Shown piece after piece: positions 10,105-21,837 of a DNA stretch of 64,000 nt. Where the stretch lies: contig QUOL01000020.1 in the NCBI GenBank assembly GCA_009761415.1, positions 124,001 through 188,000 of the forward strand. Direction: 5' to 3'. A program made the translations under genes and the position numbers. Below the pieces are notes generated by a model that was given only the letters and a program-made list of their open reading frames with translations, was not told where the DNA came from and ran no database searches. The stretch is from Sarcomyxa edulis. Taxonomy: Eukaryota; Basidiomycota; Agaricomycetes; Agaricales; Mycenaceae. Within the stretch, counting starts at the first letter, position 1. Every line of letters starts with the position of its first letter.

Positions 10105-12500
10105 TTACGACCCAGTCAACTGAGCCCAAGCAGGAAATCCCCTTCTTCCGTTGCCACCCGCCCTAGTCTCTTGCCTAAAAATGGCCGAGACGCGATAGTC
10201 TTCATCGTCGTCCACGTCCTCGGTGGATCCTCTCCGGCCACCGAACCGCCGCCTAGTCCACCCTTTCCCCCAATCCTCTCGCTCGCCATCGCAGTCCCCG
10301 TCACTGCCGTACAGGTCATCCGTACTCTCCCTTCTCCTACCTTTCGGGACGCTTCCACTCGCAACAGTCATCGATAAAGCACCTCCTTGCAGATGCCGTC
10401 TCAAGCTCTTGATCGAATTCTGTCGTTTTGGAGGAACAAGCATCCTGGCTAAGTCAAGTTCCCCTTCCTCCTCCGAACTAGAGCTAACTTCAGCGTCATC
10501 GTCATCGTCATCGACACCATCCGCCCCCCACCCACTCAGATACCTATTTCCACCACCGCCACTACTCCTCTCCTTCCCCCGACTCTGACGCGTCTTGTTC
10601 TGTGCCTCGACCCAAGCATCCCCCTCAACAACCGTTTTAGCCAACGATGGGACCCCATCCTTATCCCCTTTCCTCTCTTTCTTCATCTTCGTCGTCTTTT
10701 TCTTCTTTTCCCACTCCCTCCCCCTTCTATCTCCATCCAGATACATCATAAGCTCACTATGGGGATCGAGATGTCTACTCCCGTTCTCGCCACCATCCAT
10801 ACCTCCACGAACTCTGGACCCAGCTCTCGACACAGGTGCACTCCTACAGACCACTCGCGCTTTGCTCACTTCGCCTTCCAGAACCCCAACCTTCTGCATC
10901 TGGATCTTCGCATACACCGGGATGGGCTGAAGGAGGTGATTCGAGGTATTATGCTGTTTAGGTAGAGGGAGAGGGAGATGGGGTTTAGAAGAAGAGGGGG
11001 TCATGTTCGTGTAGTCGGCCAACGCGCTGTGCGCCCGGACGGAAGGCGGGCGGAAACGGCCATGACCGCCTAGAGTCGAAGGAGTGTACGAACGTGATTT
11101 AGAATTGGGACGCGAACTGGACGCGTTGGATAGTTGAGATAAACCACTAGGCGCGTGACGAAGGACTGGGGCGCGTATTGTTACTGTGCTATCAGTAGAG
11201 GTGGAGGGGGATACGGAGGTAGATGAAGGACCACCGATATACGCGCCCGTGCCGCCGAAGAGAACAGCTCGTGCGACGTTCTCGAGCCAAGTACGGGGAA
11301 GAGGTGGTTTTGGGTCCTCGATCTCGCGTGGTCTATTTAATTCAGGGTTGCTTTCGTTTAGTAGTAACGCTCTACTTGGACGGCTGTACACTGAGGTGGT
11401 ACGAACTCTCCTTTCCACTCCGTCTTCGTTCCTGGTCATGCTTCTTCGTAATCCAGTATGATTGGAATGAAGGCGCGTGCTTGCGCTGGAAGAGGGTCTA
11501 GGAAAGTTAGGAACAGACGCCATGTGCCTTAGGTACGCGCTTGCTCGTGTAGGTTGTGGCTGATGTAAAGGGCGCGTAGAGTGAGAATAAGGTTGAGTCG
11601 GGAACGTAGTTTGAGTTTGAGACTGGGAGACATGAGAATGACTGAGTGGTGAGGAATTGGATCGGCCGGGTTGTGGATGCCGAGGAAGAGGTGCAGTGTA
11701 CATGGACGAGGATATGACGCGACCTAGACTTTCGACTGAGGAGGACATCGAAGAGGGAGCCTGATTAGAGGCTGTTAGTGTAATTGGTGCAGGAGAGGCG
11801 GTTTGCTTTCGCGTGCGATGCACAGGTGATGGAGTTGGGGATGGGGGAGGCGAATACTTAGGCATCTGATCCGGCATGCTTACTGTGGCTGCTGGTGCTT
11901 CTACATTTTCTGCTTCCGCCTTTCCTCCCGCGACTCCTGCTCCTGGGATCAAGCCAGCGAGGAAGCCTACGACAGCGCCGACTCCTTCGCGTAAGCGCGA
12001 CTCAGTCTTACCATCCTCATCGCCAGAACGTTCGGATTCTGGAGTAAAGATACGCGTCTCTTTGTATCCAGCCTCACGAAGAAGATCCTCAAGACGTTCA
12101 TAAGTCTTTGAAGTGCCTCTGCGATGTAAAGGGACGTGGCCAAGGGAAGGATAACGGCCGCGGGAGGATGAACGACCTCGTGGAGGCGTATACGGTTGAG
12201 GCGGGGAACTAGACGAGCCTGAGAGGGAAGGTGGCGAAACGGAAGTTGACTGGGTGAGCGATGGAGATGATTGCGTCGGTGATGGTGGCGTTGGTAGTAT
12301 AGTATACCGTGTCTAGAGTCGAGAACGAGATGCGAAGTTCAAAATGTATTGTTTTCTTCGAAGTGGATTGTTGAACGTACCTTGTCGTGTTTCATTCGTA
12401 CGCTGAGATTATTATTTCTACGAGACTGAGGTCTTTCGCGTTCTCGTCCAGGGTTATCGGCATGAACATTTCCTCGAGGATTAGGATTTGAAGATGCCAT
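10105..12500 (-). CDS. low-complexity Ser/Pro/Arg-rich protein of unknown function (775 aa)
   Basis: Two exons, 12500-12381 and 12312-10105, joined in phase 0 by a 68-nt GT-AG intron. The start MASSNPNPRGN is the first ATG and the frame is open throughout. Residues about 40-100 are Ser/Pro-rich. A short ordered segment follows (SKTYERLEDLLREAGYKETRIFTPESER), then a hydrophobic Gly-rich stretch (GVGAVVGFLAGLIPGAGVAGG) that could be a membrane-associated segment. The long remainder is disordered: Ser/Pro/Arg-rich, a Lys-rich block (EKKKKTTKMKKERK), an acidic Asp run, and a basic/acidic C-terminus. A second hydrophobic patch is LENVARAVLFGGTGAYIGG. No catalytic domain is visible. The many open frames on the opposite strand are composition shadows. 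Confidence 0.8.
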
Positions 12501-12919
12501 GTCCGTGGAGTTGTTGCTTCGGTGTTAATATTGCAGATTGATGGTGTCAAGTGGTGGCATCCGCCTTCTGAATCTAAATGAATCGGCTAAGGTAAATTAA
12601 CTGATAAGTAGGAATTGTCGTTCAAGTTGGAGGGTTCGTGTGCGATGTCGTATAATTCCAGCCAGGATTCCCAAATAACGTTAAAAATGAAAGAGCAAAA
12701 GGTGAGACCAACAAGCAGTGGCTGAGCTGTGGTCATGAGATGGAGATTCGCAAAAAAGGAAAGCGGGGATTCAGGCTCCGCTCGGCATCCCTGTCGGAGC
12801 TCGATCGGAGCCTCAAGTACGCACGTGGGTTGGTCCGGGCGTGAGCTAAAATTTCAGATCCACACATCAGTTTTTTCACCGTCCATCGCCTCCCACCCCC
12901 GAACAACCAAACAGCCACC
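12501..12919. promoter_or_regulatory. divergent promoter region
   Basis: 419 bp between the start codons of the low-complexity protein (-) and eS26 (+), which are transcribed away from each other, so both promoters must lie here. A pyrimidine- and C-rich stretch just before 12920 is usual for ribosomal protein genes. No named operator can be assigned. Confidence 0.5.
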
Positions 12920-13490
12920 ATGGTCGGTCATTTTCTCTGGATTTTCTCTAGATGTTTGCCAACCTCCTATGACTTTTTCTACAGACGAAAAAAAGAAGAA
13001 ATGGAGGAAGAGACAAGAAGGGACGCGGACATGTCGTTTTCTTGCGTTGCGACAACTGCTACAGAGCCGTCCCCAAAGATAAGGCTGTCAAGAGGTTCAC
13101 AGTACGGAACATGGTCGAGAGTGCTGCAGTCAGAGATCTCAGCGAGGCTAGCGTCTACCCTGGTGCGTCTATACCCGATCTCACCAGGCAATTTGTATTG
13201 AAACTAAAACCATTCGCAGAATATGTCATTCCCAAACTATACCTCAAGATTACCTACTGCGTAGGATGCGCTATCCATTTGCACGGTGCGCTATAGTCTT
13301 TCCCTAATTACGACCTTCTCTCTAATGAGGTGTCTTTCTTTTTGCAGTCGTACGCGTACGATCCCGCGAAGGTCGTCGTAACCGTGCCCCACCTCCCCGT
13401 GTTCGCTGGAAGGATGGAAAGAAGGTCAACCCCGCTGTTGTGGCAGCAGAGGAGACCAAGGCCGCTGCCGCTGCCGCCAAGGGTAGTTAG
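12920..13490 (+). CDS. RPS26: 40S ribosomal protein eS26 (S26)
   Basis: Component of the small ribosomal subunit near the mRNA exit site. Exons 12920-12922, 12985-13162, 13220-13285, 13348-13490; 129 residues, all phases close. The spliced protein begins [10 protein letters not shown], with the conserved zinc-binding pair [14 protein letters not shown] and [21 protein letters not shown], then [19 protein letters not shown] (second Cys pair) and [17 protein letters not shown]. The Ala-rich tail is typical of fungal eS26. Intron 1 falls directly after the ATG and uses a weak donor, GTCGGT; the reading frame and the invariant MTKK start leave little alternative. A second, decayed copy lies on the opposite strand at 3728-4316. 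Confidence 0.95.
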
Positions 13491-14206
13491 GGGATTGCGT
13501 ACTACACGTATGTTTGTGCAATCATTATGCGTATGGACATTGTCGTGATGCATATGCCTCTAGCTCCTCATGGTACTGCTGTGACACTAGTATATTTTTT
13601 TGTACCGGTGCTACCAAAATGCTCTGTTGTGCTCGTCGAAATAAGGTTTACTCGTCGAAAATAAGGTTTGCACTTGTGCTTGAACTTGTTGGCTGTTGCC
13701 AAACACACTGGTCACGGTCACGGTCACGGTGATTCAGTGTTCCACATCTTTTTTTTTCTGCTTAGCTCAGGCCTAGCGCTCAGGTTGGTGATACTACGCA
13801 TATTCAAACAGGTATAGTACATATCAACGCAAGGCTTCCTGATTTAGGACATTGACAGAGACTATATGGCGAACTCGGAGACTGAGATGTCGTTAGTCCA
13901 AGAGTCCCATCGTACGTCTGGTTTTCTTTTCCCTGCGCTGTATTATCTTTAGAATAGCTGATTCGAGTCCCATCAATACACCGCAGTTACGCTCTGATGA
14001 CTCTACATTCTACGCCACTATCCCAAGTATAGGCAGCAGTGATTGCCGCGGCTCGAAGAGTGTCTACGCGTCGTATATCCCGAATTCTCGGCGCCGACGT
14101 CCTTAGTCATTCATTCTCTCTGGCAAAGATCATATTCTCATGCAGTAGCATATTTCGATATAAACCCCAGAACAATGCTAACCAAATCTCCCCACATCGA
14201 CTCAAA
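13491..14206. other. intergenic
   Basis: 3' region of eS26 followed by the promoter of the aryl-alcohol dehydrogenase. A direct triplication of the hexamer GGTCAC/CGGTCA occurs near 13711-13731. No gene seen. Confidence 0.4.
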
Positions 14207-15693
14207 ATGTCCTTGTTCGCCCCCGCACCGGAACCACCTACCAAACTCGGACGTCTTCGTTGCCTCTCGCCAAATGCAGGCGTTCATGTCTCTCCTATCC
14301 AGCTTGGTGCTGCAAACATTGGAGATAAATGGTCTGCTTTTTGGGGCGTTATGGACAAGGAGTCTAGTTTCAAACTTCTCGACGCGTACTACGATAACGG
14401 CGGGAATTTTATCGATACTGCTAACAACTAGTGAGTACCGATGTCTCGTTCAATCCTCATCGACATTGAATCTATATAACAGTCAAGACGAATCCTCCGA
14501 ACAATTTATCGGGGAATGGGCTGAAAAACGGAACATCCGTGATCAACTCGTCATTGCTACAAAAGTGCGTCTTTGCAAGGACGGTCTTTCTCTTAGCTTC
14601 CTGTCTGACGTTTTTTTTTTTTCAAGTACACGAGCAACTACAAACGTGGACAGGATAACATCAAACAGCAAGGTGTATACACAGGCAATAGTGTCAAGTC
14701 CATGCACATAAGTGTCGAAGCCAGCCTCAAGAAACTACGCACTACCTATATTGACATCTTATACGTGCATTGGTGGGACTGGAACACCTCTGTCGAAGAG
14801 GTGATGAACGGTCTCCACACCCTGGTCCTCCAAGGCAAAGTTTTGTACTTGGTAAGTATCTACATAAACTCCGACGTCCAAAATCTCACCGTCCACGTAT
14901 ATCAGGGTATCTCGGACACTCCAGCATGGGTCGTCGCGAAAGCGAACTCGTACGCGAGGCTTACCGGCAAAACACCTTTCGTCATCTACCAAGGTGCTTG
15001 GAATGTTATGGAACGTTCTTTCGAGCGCGAAATCATTCCTATGGCGCGCTCTGAGGGTATGAAGAACCTTCCCAATTCAATCACTCTATATATTCACACC
15101 CTTTATGCCTTTCAGGCTTGGCTCTCGCACCGTGGAATGTCCTCGCTAGCGGCAAACTACGCACTGACGCTGAAGAACAGCGTCGTCGCGAGACCGGAGA
15201 GAAAGGGCGCGCCATCATGAATCCCGACTGGGAACGTACGGAGGACGAAGTGAAGATGAGCAAAGCTTTGGAAAAAGTTGCAGCCGAAATTGGTGCTAAG
15301 AGCATTACTGCTGGTGAGTGGCTGGCATGTTTTTCCTCCTACTCAGGTTTAACACTGCACAGTCGCAATCGCCTACCTGCTTCTCAAGACTCCTTACGTC
15401 TTTCCCATTGTCGGTGGACGCAAAGTCGAACATCTCCTCGCCAACGTCGAAGCCCTCGATATCGACCTCACAGCTGAACAAGTCGCGTACTTGGAGAGTA
15501 TCATTCCGTTCGATCCTGGATTCCCCAGCACATTCATCGTGCGTGTAATTTTTTGTCCTTGTTCCTGCATTGACCTTGATCTAATACCCCGTATACCTGA
15601 CAGGGTGACGGGAAACAAAACCAGTTCCTTTTCAATAGCGCCCTCGTCGCGGATAAACAACCTTTAGTCCCAGTCATCAGGCGTTCGGTATAA
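14207..15693 (+). CDS. aryl-alcohol dehydrogenase, aldo/keto reductase family
   Basis: NADPH-dependent reduction of aromatic aldehydes to alcohols, a cytosolic activity linked in wood- and litter-decay fungi to lignin metabolism. Exons 14207-14430, 14483-14564, 14627-14851, 14906-15056, 15116-15313, 15363-15538, 15604-15693; 381 residues, all phases close. AKR features in order: LGAANIGD, the active-site segment [10 protein letters not shown] (Asp and Tyr), KYTSNYKRG after a conserved Lys, [61 protein letters not shown] and the C-terminal cofactor-binding segment ([19 protein letters not shown]). Length and motifs match fungal AAD proteins. Convergent with the ankyrin-like gene 163 bp downstream. 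Confidence 0.93.
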
Positions 15694-15855
15694 AGGGTAT
15701 AGAGAGCTCACCTTGACATGTTGCAGAACAATACCGAGCGGCATGGCATTTCGAACACATCATCAATTTCTTGCGTGTGTCTCCAGGCCGAGGTTCGCCT
15801 TTGTGGCATGTTTGACACTTCTTCTCGTCCATAGCTACCTCCTCCCCTCCTTCTC

Positions 15856-16556
15856 CTAGTCCATTTTTTCACCATCGCTGTGCTGCGGGCCGAATCGTAA
15901 GAAACAATTTGAGGGAGTGACTTGTTCTGCAGTTTCGATATCCATCCCTGCGCCGAATTCCATGAACAGGTCGACCAACTCGATCTCGTCGAACTGGAAT
16001 GAAAGCAAGATAGGGACTTCTCCGTGGTCAACTCTAGCACCAGCCTGGAGAAGCATACGTGAAAGCTCGACGGGTGCTCTGTGGCTCATAGCCGTGTGGT
16101 GTAGAGCACCAAAGCCGACAATGTCCGGTATGTTTGTGGGCAATCCCATGGAGAGGAGGTACCTCATGACGTGAACATAATCGATGGGTAGCTTCCGAGT
16201 CTGTTGAGCTCCCGAGATAACGGATAAAGTGTGGAGAACTCGCTGGTAAGGTCGAATCCCAAATGGAATCGGGAAAAAATACCTTTCGAATATTGACCAA
16301 ATCACCAGCAAAACAGAAAAACCCAAAATCAGAGATTAGTCGTGGATTGAAAGAAAGCTTGTCTACCAAAATCTCCAATATCAGTAACATGGTCCGTCCA
16401 GAACACACCAAGAATAGTGTCCATACGTTCTCGATACAAGTCCCGTAGTCTTTTGCCACCATTTGATTCACTGATGTAACCCGGTTGTTTGAGGATGTCT
16501 AACATTTCTGCTGTCACAGTCAGGCCTCCACTGCCAAGATGCAAAGTTGACGACAT
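15856..16556 (-). CDS. ankyrin-repeat-like protein with a non-canonical intron
   Basis: Proposed exons in transcript order: 16556-16367, 16305-16283, 16242-15856; 199 residues. Starts MSSTLHLGSGGLTVTAEM. The C-terminal part has ankyrin-like helices: IPDIVGFGALHHTAMSHRA, VELSRMLLQAGARVD and ELVDLFMEFGAGMD, about two and a half repeats. The 23-nt middle exon reads DLVNIRK. Junction 1 fits the frame only if intron 1 (16306-16366) ends in TG (TTTTGCTG) instead of AG. With that, all phases close and the protein reads DFGDLVNIRKRVLHTL, as expected for an ankyrin helix. Intron 2 (16243-16282) is 40 nt and GT-AG. Either a rare GT-TG intron or a mutated acceptor that inactivates the gene. Role unknown; ankyrin repeats bind proteins. 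Confidence 0.6.
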
Positions 16557-16916
16557 GATGAAGAATGGATTTTTATGCTGCCAAATCTGGTAAGTTTACA
16601 ATCATAGAGATATTCCACGCACCTAGATACTTGTTCTTTGAACGCTGTTCTGATTGAAAGAAGGTTGAACTCGGCTTGATCTGAGTCAAAGAAGACCGCT
16701 CGCTTTCAATTCTGCATCCGGTACGGACTCAAATTCGAACGAACCGGACCTATGATATATGAATTTTTCCCGAAGGTCCACGCCAACTTTGGATGCTCCT
16801 GGTCCAATCGACAATAATAGGTTACGAAAGATCGTATATATACAAGTGTACCCAAGCATGAGAGCAGCTCCAACTCTCTGATAAGAGACACTCACTCGAA
16901 CGCACTCGTTAGTAGT
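16557..16916. promoter_or_regulatory. divergent promoter region
   Basis: 360 bp between the start of the ankyrin-like gene (-) and the amidohydrolase pseudogene (+). TATATATA-like sequence at about 16836-16842 sits some 75 bp upstream of the + start. No coding frame. Confidence 0.4.
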
Positions 16917-17882
16917 ATGGGACACTGGGTAGACATCCACGCACACTTCTCACCTCCAATGACAGAGGAAGAGCATATCGCACGATGGAAAGTATGGAGA
17001 GAGGGTGATTTCATGGTCCCAGAGCCATACATCTGGACCGTGGAGTCCACTCTAGCTTACATGGACCGAGCAGGCATCACGATGCAGATGTTGTCCAACA
17101 AGAAGCTCGACGCATTGAAGGCATCCAACGATTACGCAGCGAGCCTTGTAAAGAAGTATCCCACGAGATTTGGGTTCCTAGCTGCGTTGCCTACAGATAA
17201 TCCCAACGCTTGTCTTGACGAGATCGCACGCACGATGGAGGGAGATGGGATAGACGGAATAAAAGCAGACGGATTCGCGGTGACAGCCGTTTACAACGAT
17301 ATATACCTCTCTGACAAGTCCCTTGGCCCGGTGTGGAAAGAGTTAGATAAGAGAGGAGCGACGGTGTTTTCGCATCCGAATGCATACGCGCCTTCATCGC
17401 TTGGTCGTCCAGCTCCCTTGATTGAAGTCGCATTTGAGACTGCACGGATGGCAGTCGATCTCCTTTACACGAGCCACTTCCGATCGTTCCCTCGAGTGAA
17501 GCTCGTGTTGGCACATTGTGGAGGAGCGTTACCTGCGCTATCGGCGGGTAGACTGATTGCATTGGGGACAGAAGCTTAGGTACCAAACCCAAACAACATC
17601 ACAAAGTAAGAGATAGAGGAACAACTCAAGACATTGTGGTTGGATACAGCGGGAAATACAGCCAGTGCCTCGACATTGCAGCCAGGTGTTTGGATGGTAG
17701 GACACGAGCATATCGTTTATGGGAGCGACTGTGGTGTGCCCTGCACGAACGAGAGGACGTCAGAAGCAAACAGAAGGGCTCTGCTGGGATTCCAAGGATT
17801 GGGCCAGGAGGAAATCGAGGATATTGGAGGAAACGCACTGAAGTTATTCCCAGCAGCGGCTGAAAGGCTGAATCAAGTCTGA
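16917..17882 (+). pseudogene. amidohydrolase (ACMSD-like metal-dependent decarboxylase/hydrolase), two nonsense codons
   Basis: One uninterrupted frame of 321 codons, broken only by TAG at 17577-17579 and TAA at 17607-17609. N-terminal part: metal-binding DIHAHF (HxH), YMDRAGI, a strand with GIKADGF, FSHPNAY and VLAHCGGALP. After the stops the same frame continues with VPNPNNIT, LKTLWLDTAG, the metal-ligand segment IVYGSDCG and LKLFPAAAERLNQV. The order is that of the amidohydrolase_2 family (ACMSD, 6-methylsalicylate decarboxylase relatives). The first stop stands where relatives usually have Trp in GTE(A/P)W. No intron can remove it: the only GT-AG pair there spans about 36 nt and leaves the TAG in place. 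A 220-residue truncated product would lack the catalytic Asp of GSD. The gene is intronless, unlike its neighbours. Confidence 0.85.
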
Positions 17883-18071
17883 CAGGCACGAATACCTTCA
17901 GAGGCCAGGATCCAATGGTAGGGTTTTCCTAGTGTATATTTCTAGCTATCTCTTCGAGTGAATATATATATTCTGGGTGCAAGTTTGCAGAAAGACGGAC
18001 GATGGGAGCAAGATGGGAGGAAGCAAGACGCGCATCTGAAATTTTGATCTCCTCCTCATCGATCATCCTCG

Positions 18072-19264
18072 ATGCCACTGGTTAGCGCTTCTCTAGATGT
18101 ATTCCTCTTCACATCCCTAGCAATCTCATTTCCATGGCTATACTACACCACATTCAAAAAAAACCTCCACAATACTTCGCCAGATCATCCGCCTAGTCCA
18201 ACACCAGGGCCTTCTCCAAGACTTCTCCGCAGATTTCTCAATATATTCCTCCTCCTGCACACACTATACATCCTACATAGTCTTCTAGTCGCACCCCCTC
18301 CAAACCTATTTACCCGTTTGAAAATCCCACTGAGCACACCCACAGATGATATCCGAAACCTCCTCTTAGCTCAGGCGGGTACAGACACGTTCCCCAAATC
18401 TCTTGAAACGCTCTTGAAGCGTCTTGGGTCTTTCGAAATACGTACTCTATATGCTAGGTATGCTATCCATTCATCAGATTTGACTGTTTATCCAAACGCC
18501 CCCACAGATTCGGGCAGACAGTGATTCAGACTTGCGAATATTGCCACACATACGACGAATACGCGTTATTCGCCCTACCTTGGCCTCTGCTCTCGTACAT
18601 CCGTGAAACAGCTATTGTTGGACTGGTCACCATCAAAGGTACAGGTCCACGAAGCGAAAGCTTACGCACCTTGGGTGTCGGCGCGTTGGTCTGTGCTGCT
18701 GTAGCTGAGGGTTATTGGACCAGTACAGTTGCCATCACAGTACCGAAAGGTAACAAATCAGACGTGATGGTGTGTTCATTCTCTTCGTTCCATATCTTGA
18801 CGAGCTAACAACACGTCCTTCGTCTCTAGTGGCACGACATATTGACAATCCTTCGGTTGCTTTTCTTTCTCGTTCTGACGCCTCTCTTGCACTTCCTTCC
18901 ATCGTTTATGAGACCGTCCCCCTTGCAGAACACACTCTCAGACTTGACGCTTCTCCAGCAGACCTTCCAGACCCTCGAACAAACTACAACGCGGATACAT
19001 CTCCTTAAATATACCCGTGGGGCCATCATGCGGATCCCAAAATTTCGAGACAGGTCAGGACAATGGTGGGCAGAGGAGAAGAGAGAGGGCAGCTGGGTCT
19101 TACATGACGAAAACGTGCAGAGGGTGGCAGAGAAGGAAGGGTTTGGGTTTGCATCCGGTGCCGCCGAGAATGGCGGTGAAGGGAAGCTGAGGACAAGCGC
19201 AAGAATGGCTATTGAGAGTCTCAAGATGGGGTTTAGGCCGAGCGATCATTGGAAGACTTCATAG
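18072..19264 (+). CDS. conserved fungal multi-pass membrane protein
   Basis: Exons 18072-18457, 18508-18769, 18830-19264; 360 residues, phases close. Hydrophobic segments at about residues 7-25, 55-75, 155-180, 190-212 and 230-255 suggest four or five membrane spans. Between spans 2 and 3 is a soluble stretch ending FPKSLETLLKRLGSFEIRTLYAR with TCEYCHTYDEYALFALP, a CxxC-containing motif that I associate with an uncharacterised conserved fungal family. The C-terminal 100 residues are hydrophilic and basic. No catalytic signature. Organelle unknown. Convergent with the permease; the stops are 181 bp apart. Confidence 0.75.
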
Positions 19265-19444
19265 CAGACTTTCAAGATGACTAGATACCAAAACCAATTC
19301 ATTTGGGAAGATTTGAGTGTAGAACGCAAGAAAGTGCGATCAGGACCGGTGTGTGGAAGATCTTTCGCTCTGTTTGTAGTCTGCTATTTGACGTGTAGAC
19401 GGCCTGTCAAGACAACTGATTTCTATCGTTTACAAGGATACACA

Positions 19445-21837
19445 TCACATCGATACATATTGCCAAACTCGAGCCATACCTTTCTTCGGTGGACCTACAA
19501 CTTCAATATACGTCTCTTCGTATTCATCCACCTGCGCACGCTCCATCTCGAAGAACGTTATGTCTTCTAGTCGTCGCCACTGCCCAACACCATTCGAGTC
19601 AGCCAATTAACTGCGAGAAAGAACCGCCCGGAAAACGACGCACCTGAGTACGATGTATAACTTTCCACAACACAAAAAGGACAGGAACGATTCCAATCAT
19701 GGCGTATGAGAAAAAGAACGTAGTGACGTCCCAATTCCCAGGTAGGAAGACGGTGTATCCGCCTACGAATGCCATGATGAATGTCCCGGTGAGTGCGTAG
19801 TATCTAAAGAAGCTTGTTGTCAGAACTGTGGCGTAGATAGCGCAATCTGAATGACCGCCAACGAACCCACAAAACGGTTGCCAGTAGCTTCGATGGGGCA
19901 ATGATTCGCGTGGAATGCCTTGGATTTTCAAAGCCTTTCAAAGGTGCATGCGTGAATGAGAAAAAGGGATGTTGATATTTGGAGACTCACATTATGAAAA
20001 CGAATGTACGTGAACGAAATAATAGCATAATTTAAAAGCTGTGACGCTGTAACCAGATTGACAAACCTATATCGTTTATGAGCCCATGTTATTTCTCGCG
20101 TTGATTATGTTCTCGTTCAGAAGCCGACGTACCACTGGAACACAACGGCCGCATTATTCGACACTTGCAAAAAGGAGAGCGTCGCAATAGCCAATGTCAC
20201 CCCGACACAATACACAGGAACACCAGTATTAGTGCACCTAGCCAAAAACCTAGGGACCTTTCCTTCCAATGCTAGACCAAATAATGTCCGGCTCGCACAG
20301 AACACATAGCTGTTCCCCGCAGAAAAGATAGAGGTCATGACGAGGGCATTGACGATGTGCGGCAGAACGGGAATTTGTAGACGTTCCATTGCAATGACGT
20401 ACGGAGAGGATCCAGCTCCAGGTCGAGCGTCGGATATCGCATCGAGGAGGAGTGGATCGGAATATGCGACGACGATGCCTACACACAAAGAGCCACCGAC
20501 GAAAAAGGTGGTCAGACGGTAGAAGACGCTGTTAAAAGCCCGTGGCATTGTACGTCGAGGATTCTCTGCCTCTCCAGCCGTCATGGAAACATAGTCAGGA
20601 CCTGGGGCGACGATCTTTGAGTCTCTCGGCGTGGAGGTTCCCAAAAGGCGGACGGACCTGCGATCGTAAACGATGCTTGAATGAGACAAGATAGGAAGCC
20701 AAGAAAGCGGCCCAGAGAGCCTGTTTTGATGTATTCTGCGAAGGGGGCGCCCGGAACTTTGGATGCTGAGTAGCAATGTCAGCTCAAGGAAGTATATGTA
20801 GGATATACAGAAGAGAAACTTACGATCCCAATTACGGAACCCATATACGTCGTGTAATGGATTTCCACCAACCATAGTCACAAAAGTGAACGCCAGTAGA
20901 CCTACAGCGAGTATAACCTTCCCAGAGGCCAGCCAAAATTCAGATTCTACGGAATGTAAGTCGACGCAAGACTTCACTCGAAGGGATCCTTTACCTCCAT
21001 ACCACTTGGCCGCGAACAGATTGAGTAGTCTATCAATATAATGAGAACCATTGCAGTCTCCAAATTGTACGAAAGATCCGACACGCACCCATAACATACG
21101 AGAACAAAGACAATGACCGCAGCTAACGGAATTTTATCCGTCCAATATTGCAACACAACATTGAACGCGACCACTTCAAAGGGAACTAAAGCCGCTTCGA
21201 AGATGAAGAAATTGATTCCGGCGCAAAACCCCAGCGCAGGATCCACAAATCGATCCGCATATCGAATCTGCTCACAACGTTAGCGATATGGGTAGACATG
21301 AGACTTATCATACCCACAAACGGAGATGAGATGGGAATCCAGGTGACCATTTCCGCTACAAGCATTGTTTAGATCATTTATATGCAGTCAGTGATGATAT
21401 CCATACGCACAGAGACAACTATTGATAGCGAAGATAAAGGTGGACCAAATGGTGAAGCCAAGGAATAGGCTGGCTGGCCCTCCTCTTGTCAGACCTTCTC
21501 CAATCGCCACGAACAAAGCAGTCCCGATAGTCCCTGTACACGATAGACATGAACGAGGAAAATGCATCTTCAATCGAAGAACGCACCGCCAATCCCAATC
21601 AATCGAATATGGCGATTCTATATATCTAGATGAGATACAAGCTTTCGCGACGCAAGAATCACTCACCTTGAGAGTTCTACGCGTAGAATCGTACGTCGGT
21701 GGGCCATTGGGGCTAGCACGCGTCGATTCATCGAATACAACGACCTGTACCGCATCTTGCTTGGGCTGCTTCTCTTCTAGGTTCGTCACGTCTGGCGGAC
21801 CTGAGTCCACTACCCCAACATTTCGTCTGAATACCAT
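19445..21837 (-). CDS. amino-acid permease (AAT/GAP1 family)
   Basis: Plasma-membrane proton-coupled amino-acid importer. Thirteen exons in transcript order: 21837-21667, 21617-21587, 21533-21411, 21355-21318, 21267-21089, 21029-20995, 20946-20824, 20765-20658, 20601-20133, 20066-19991, 19934-19867, 19803-19644, 19579-19445; 571 residues, every phase closes. A cytosolic N-terminus is followed by RHIRLIGIGGTIGTALFVAIG, the signature of the family, then SEMVTWIPISSPFIRYADRFVDPALGF, AGPDYVSMTAGEAENPRR, SAGNSYVFCASRTLFGLALEGKVPRFL, GIPRESLPHRSYWQPFCG and PGNWDVTTFFFSY. About twelve spans, normal length. Intron 11 (19804-19866) uses donor GTTCGT; skipping it in favour of the open frame would add a foreign 22-residue block. 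Substrate cannot be read from sequence. Confidence 0.93.

Noticed and set aside
10223..11501. Several long + strand open frames opposite the 775-residue gene
   Set aside because: They mirror the Ser/Pro/Arg-rich low-complexity coding strand, lack family motifs, and the - strand model has a clean start, intron and stop.
17580..17615. A 36-nt GT-AG intron that might rescue the amidohydrolase
   Set aside because: It is too short and leaves the first TAG in the exon; the sequence inside it is itself conserved family sequence (VPNPNNIT).
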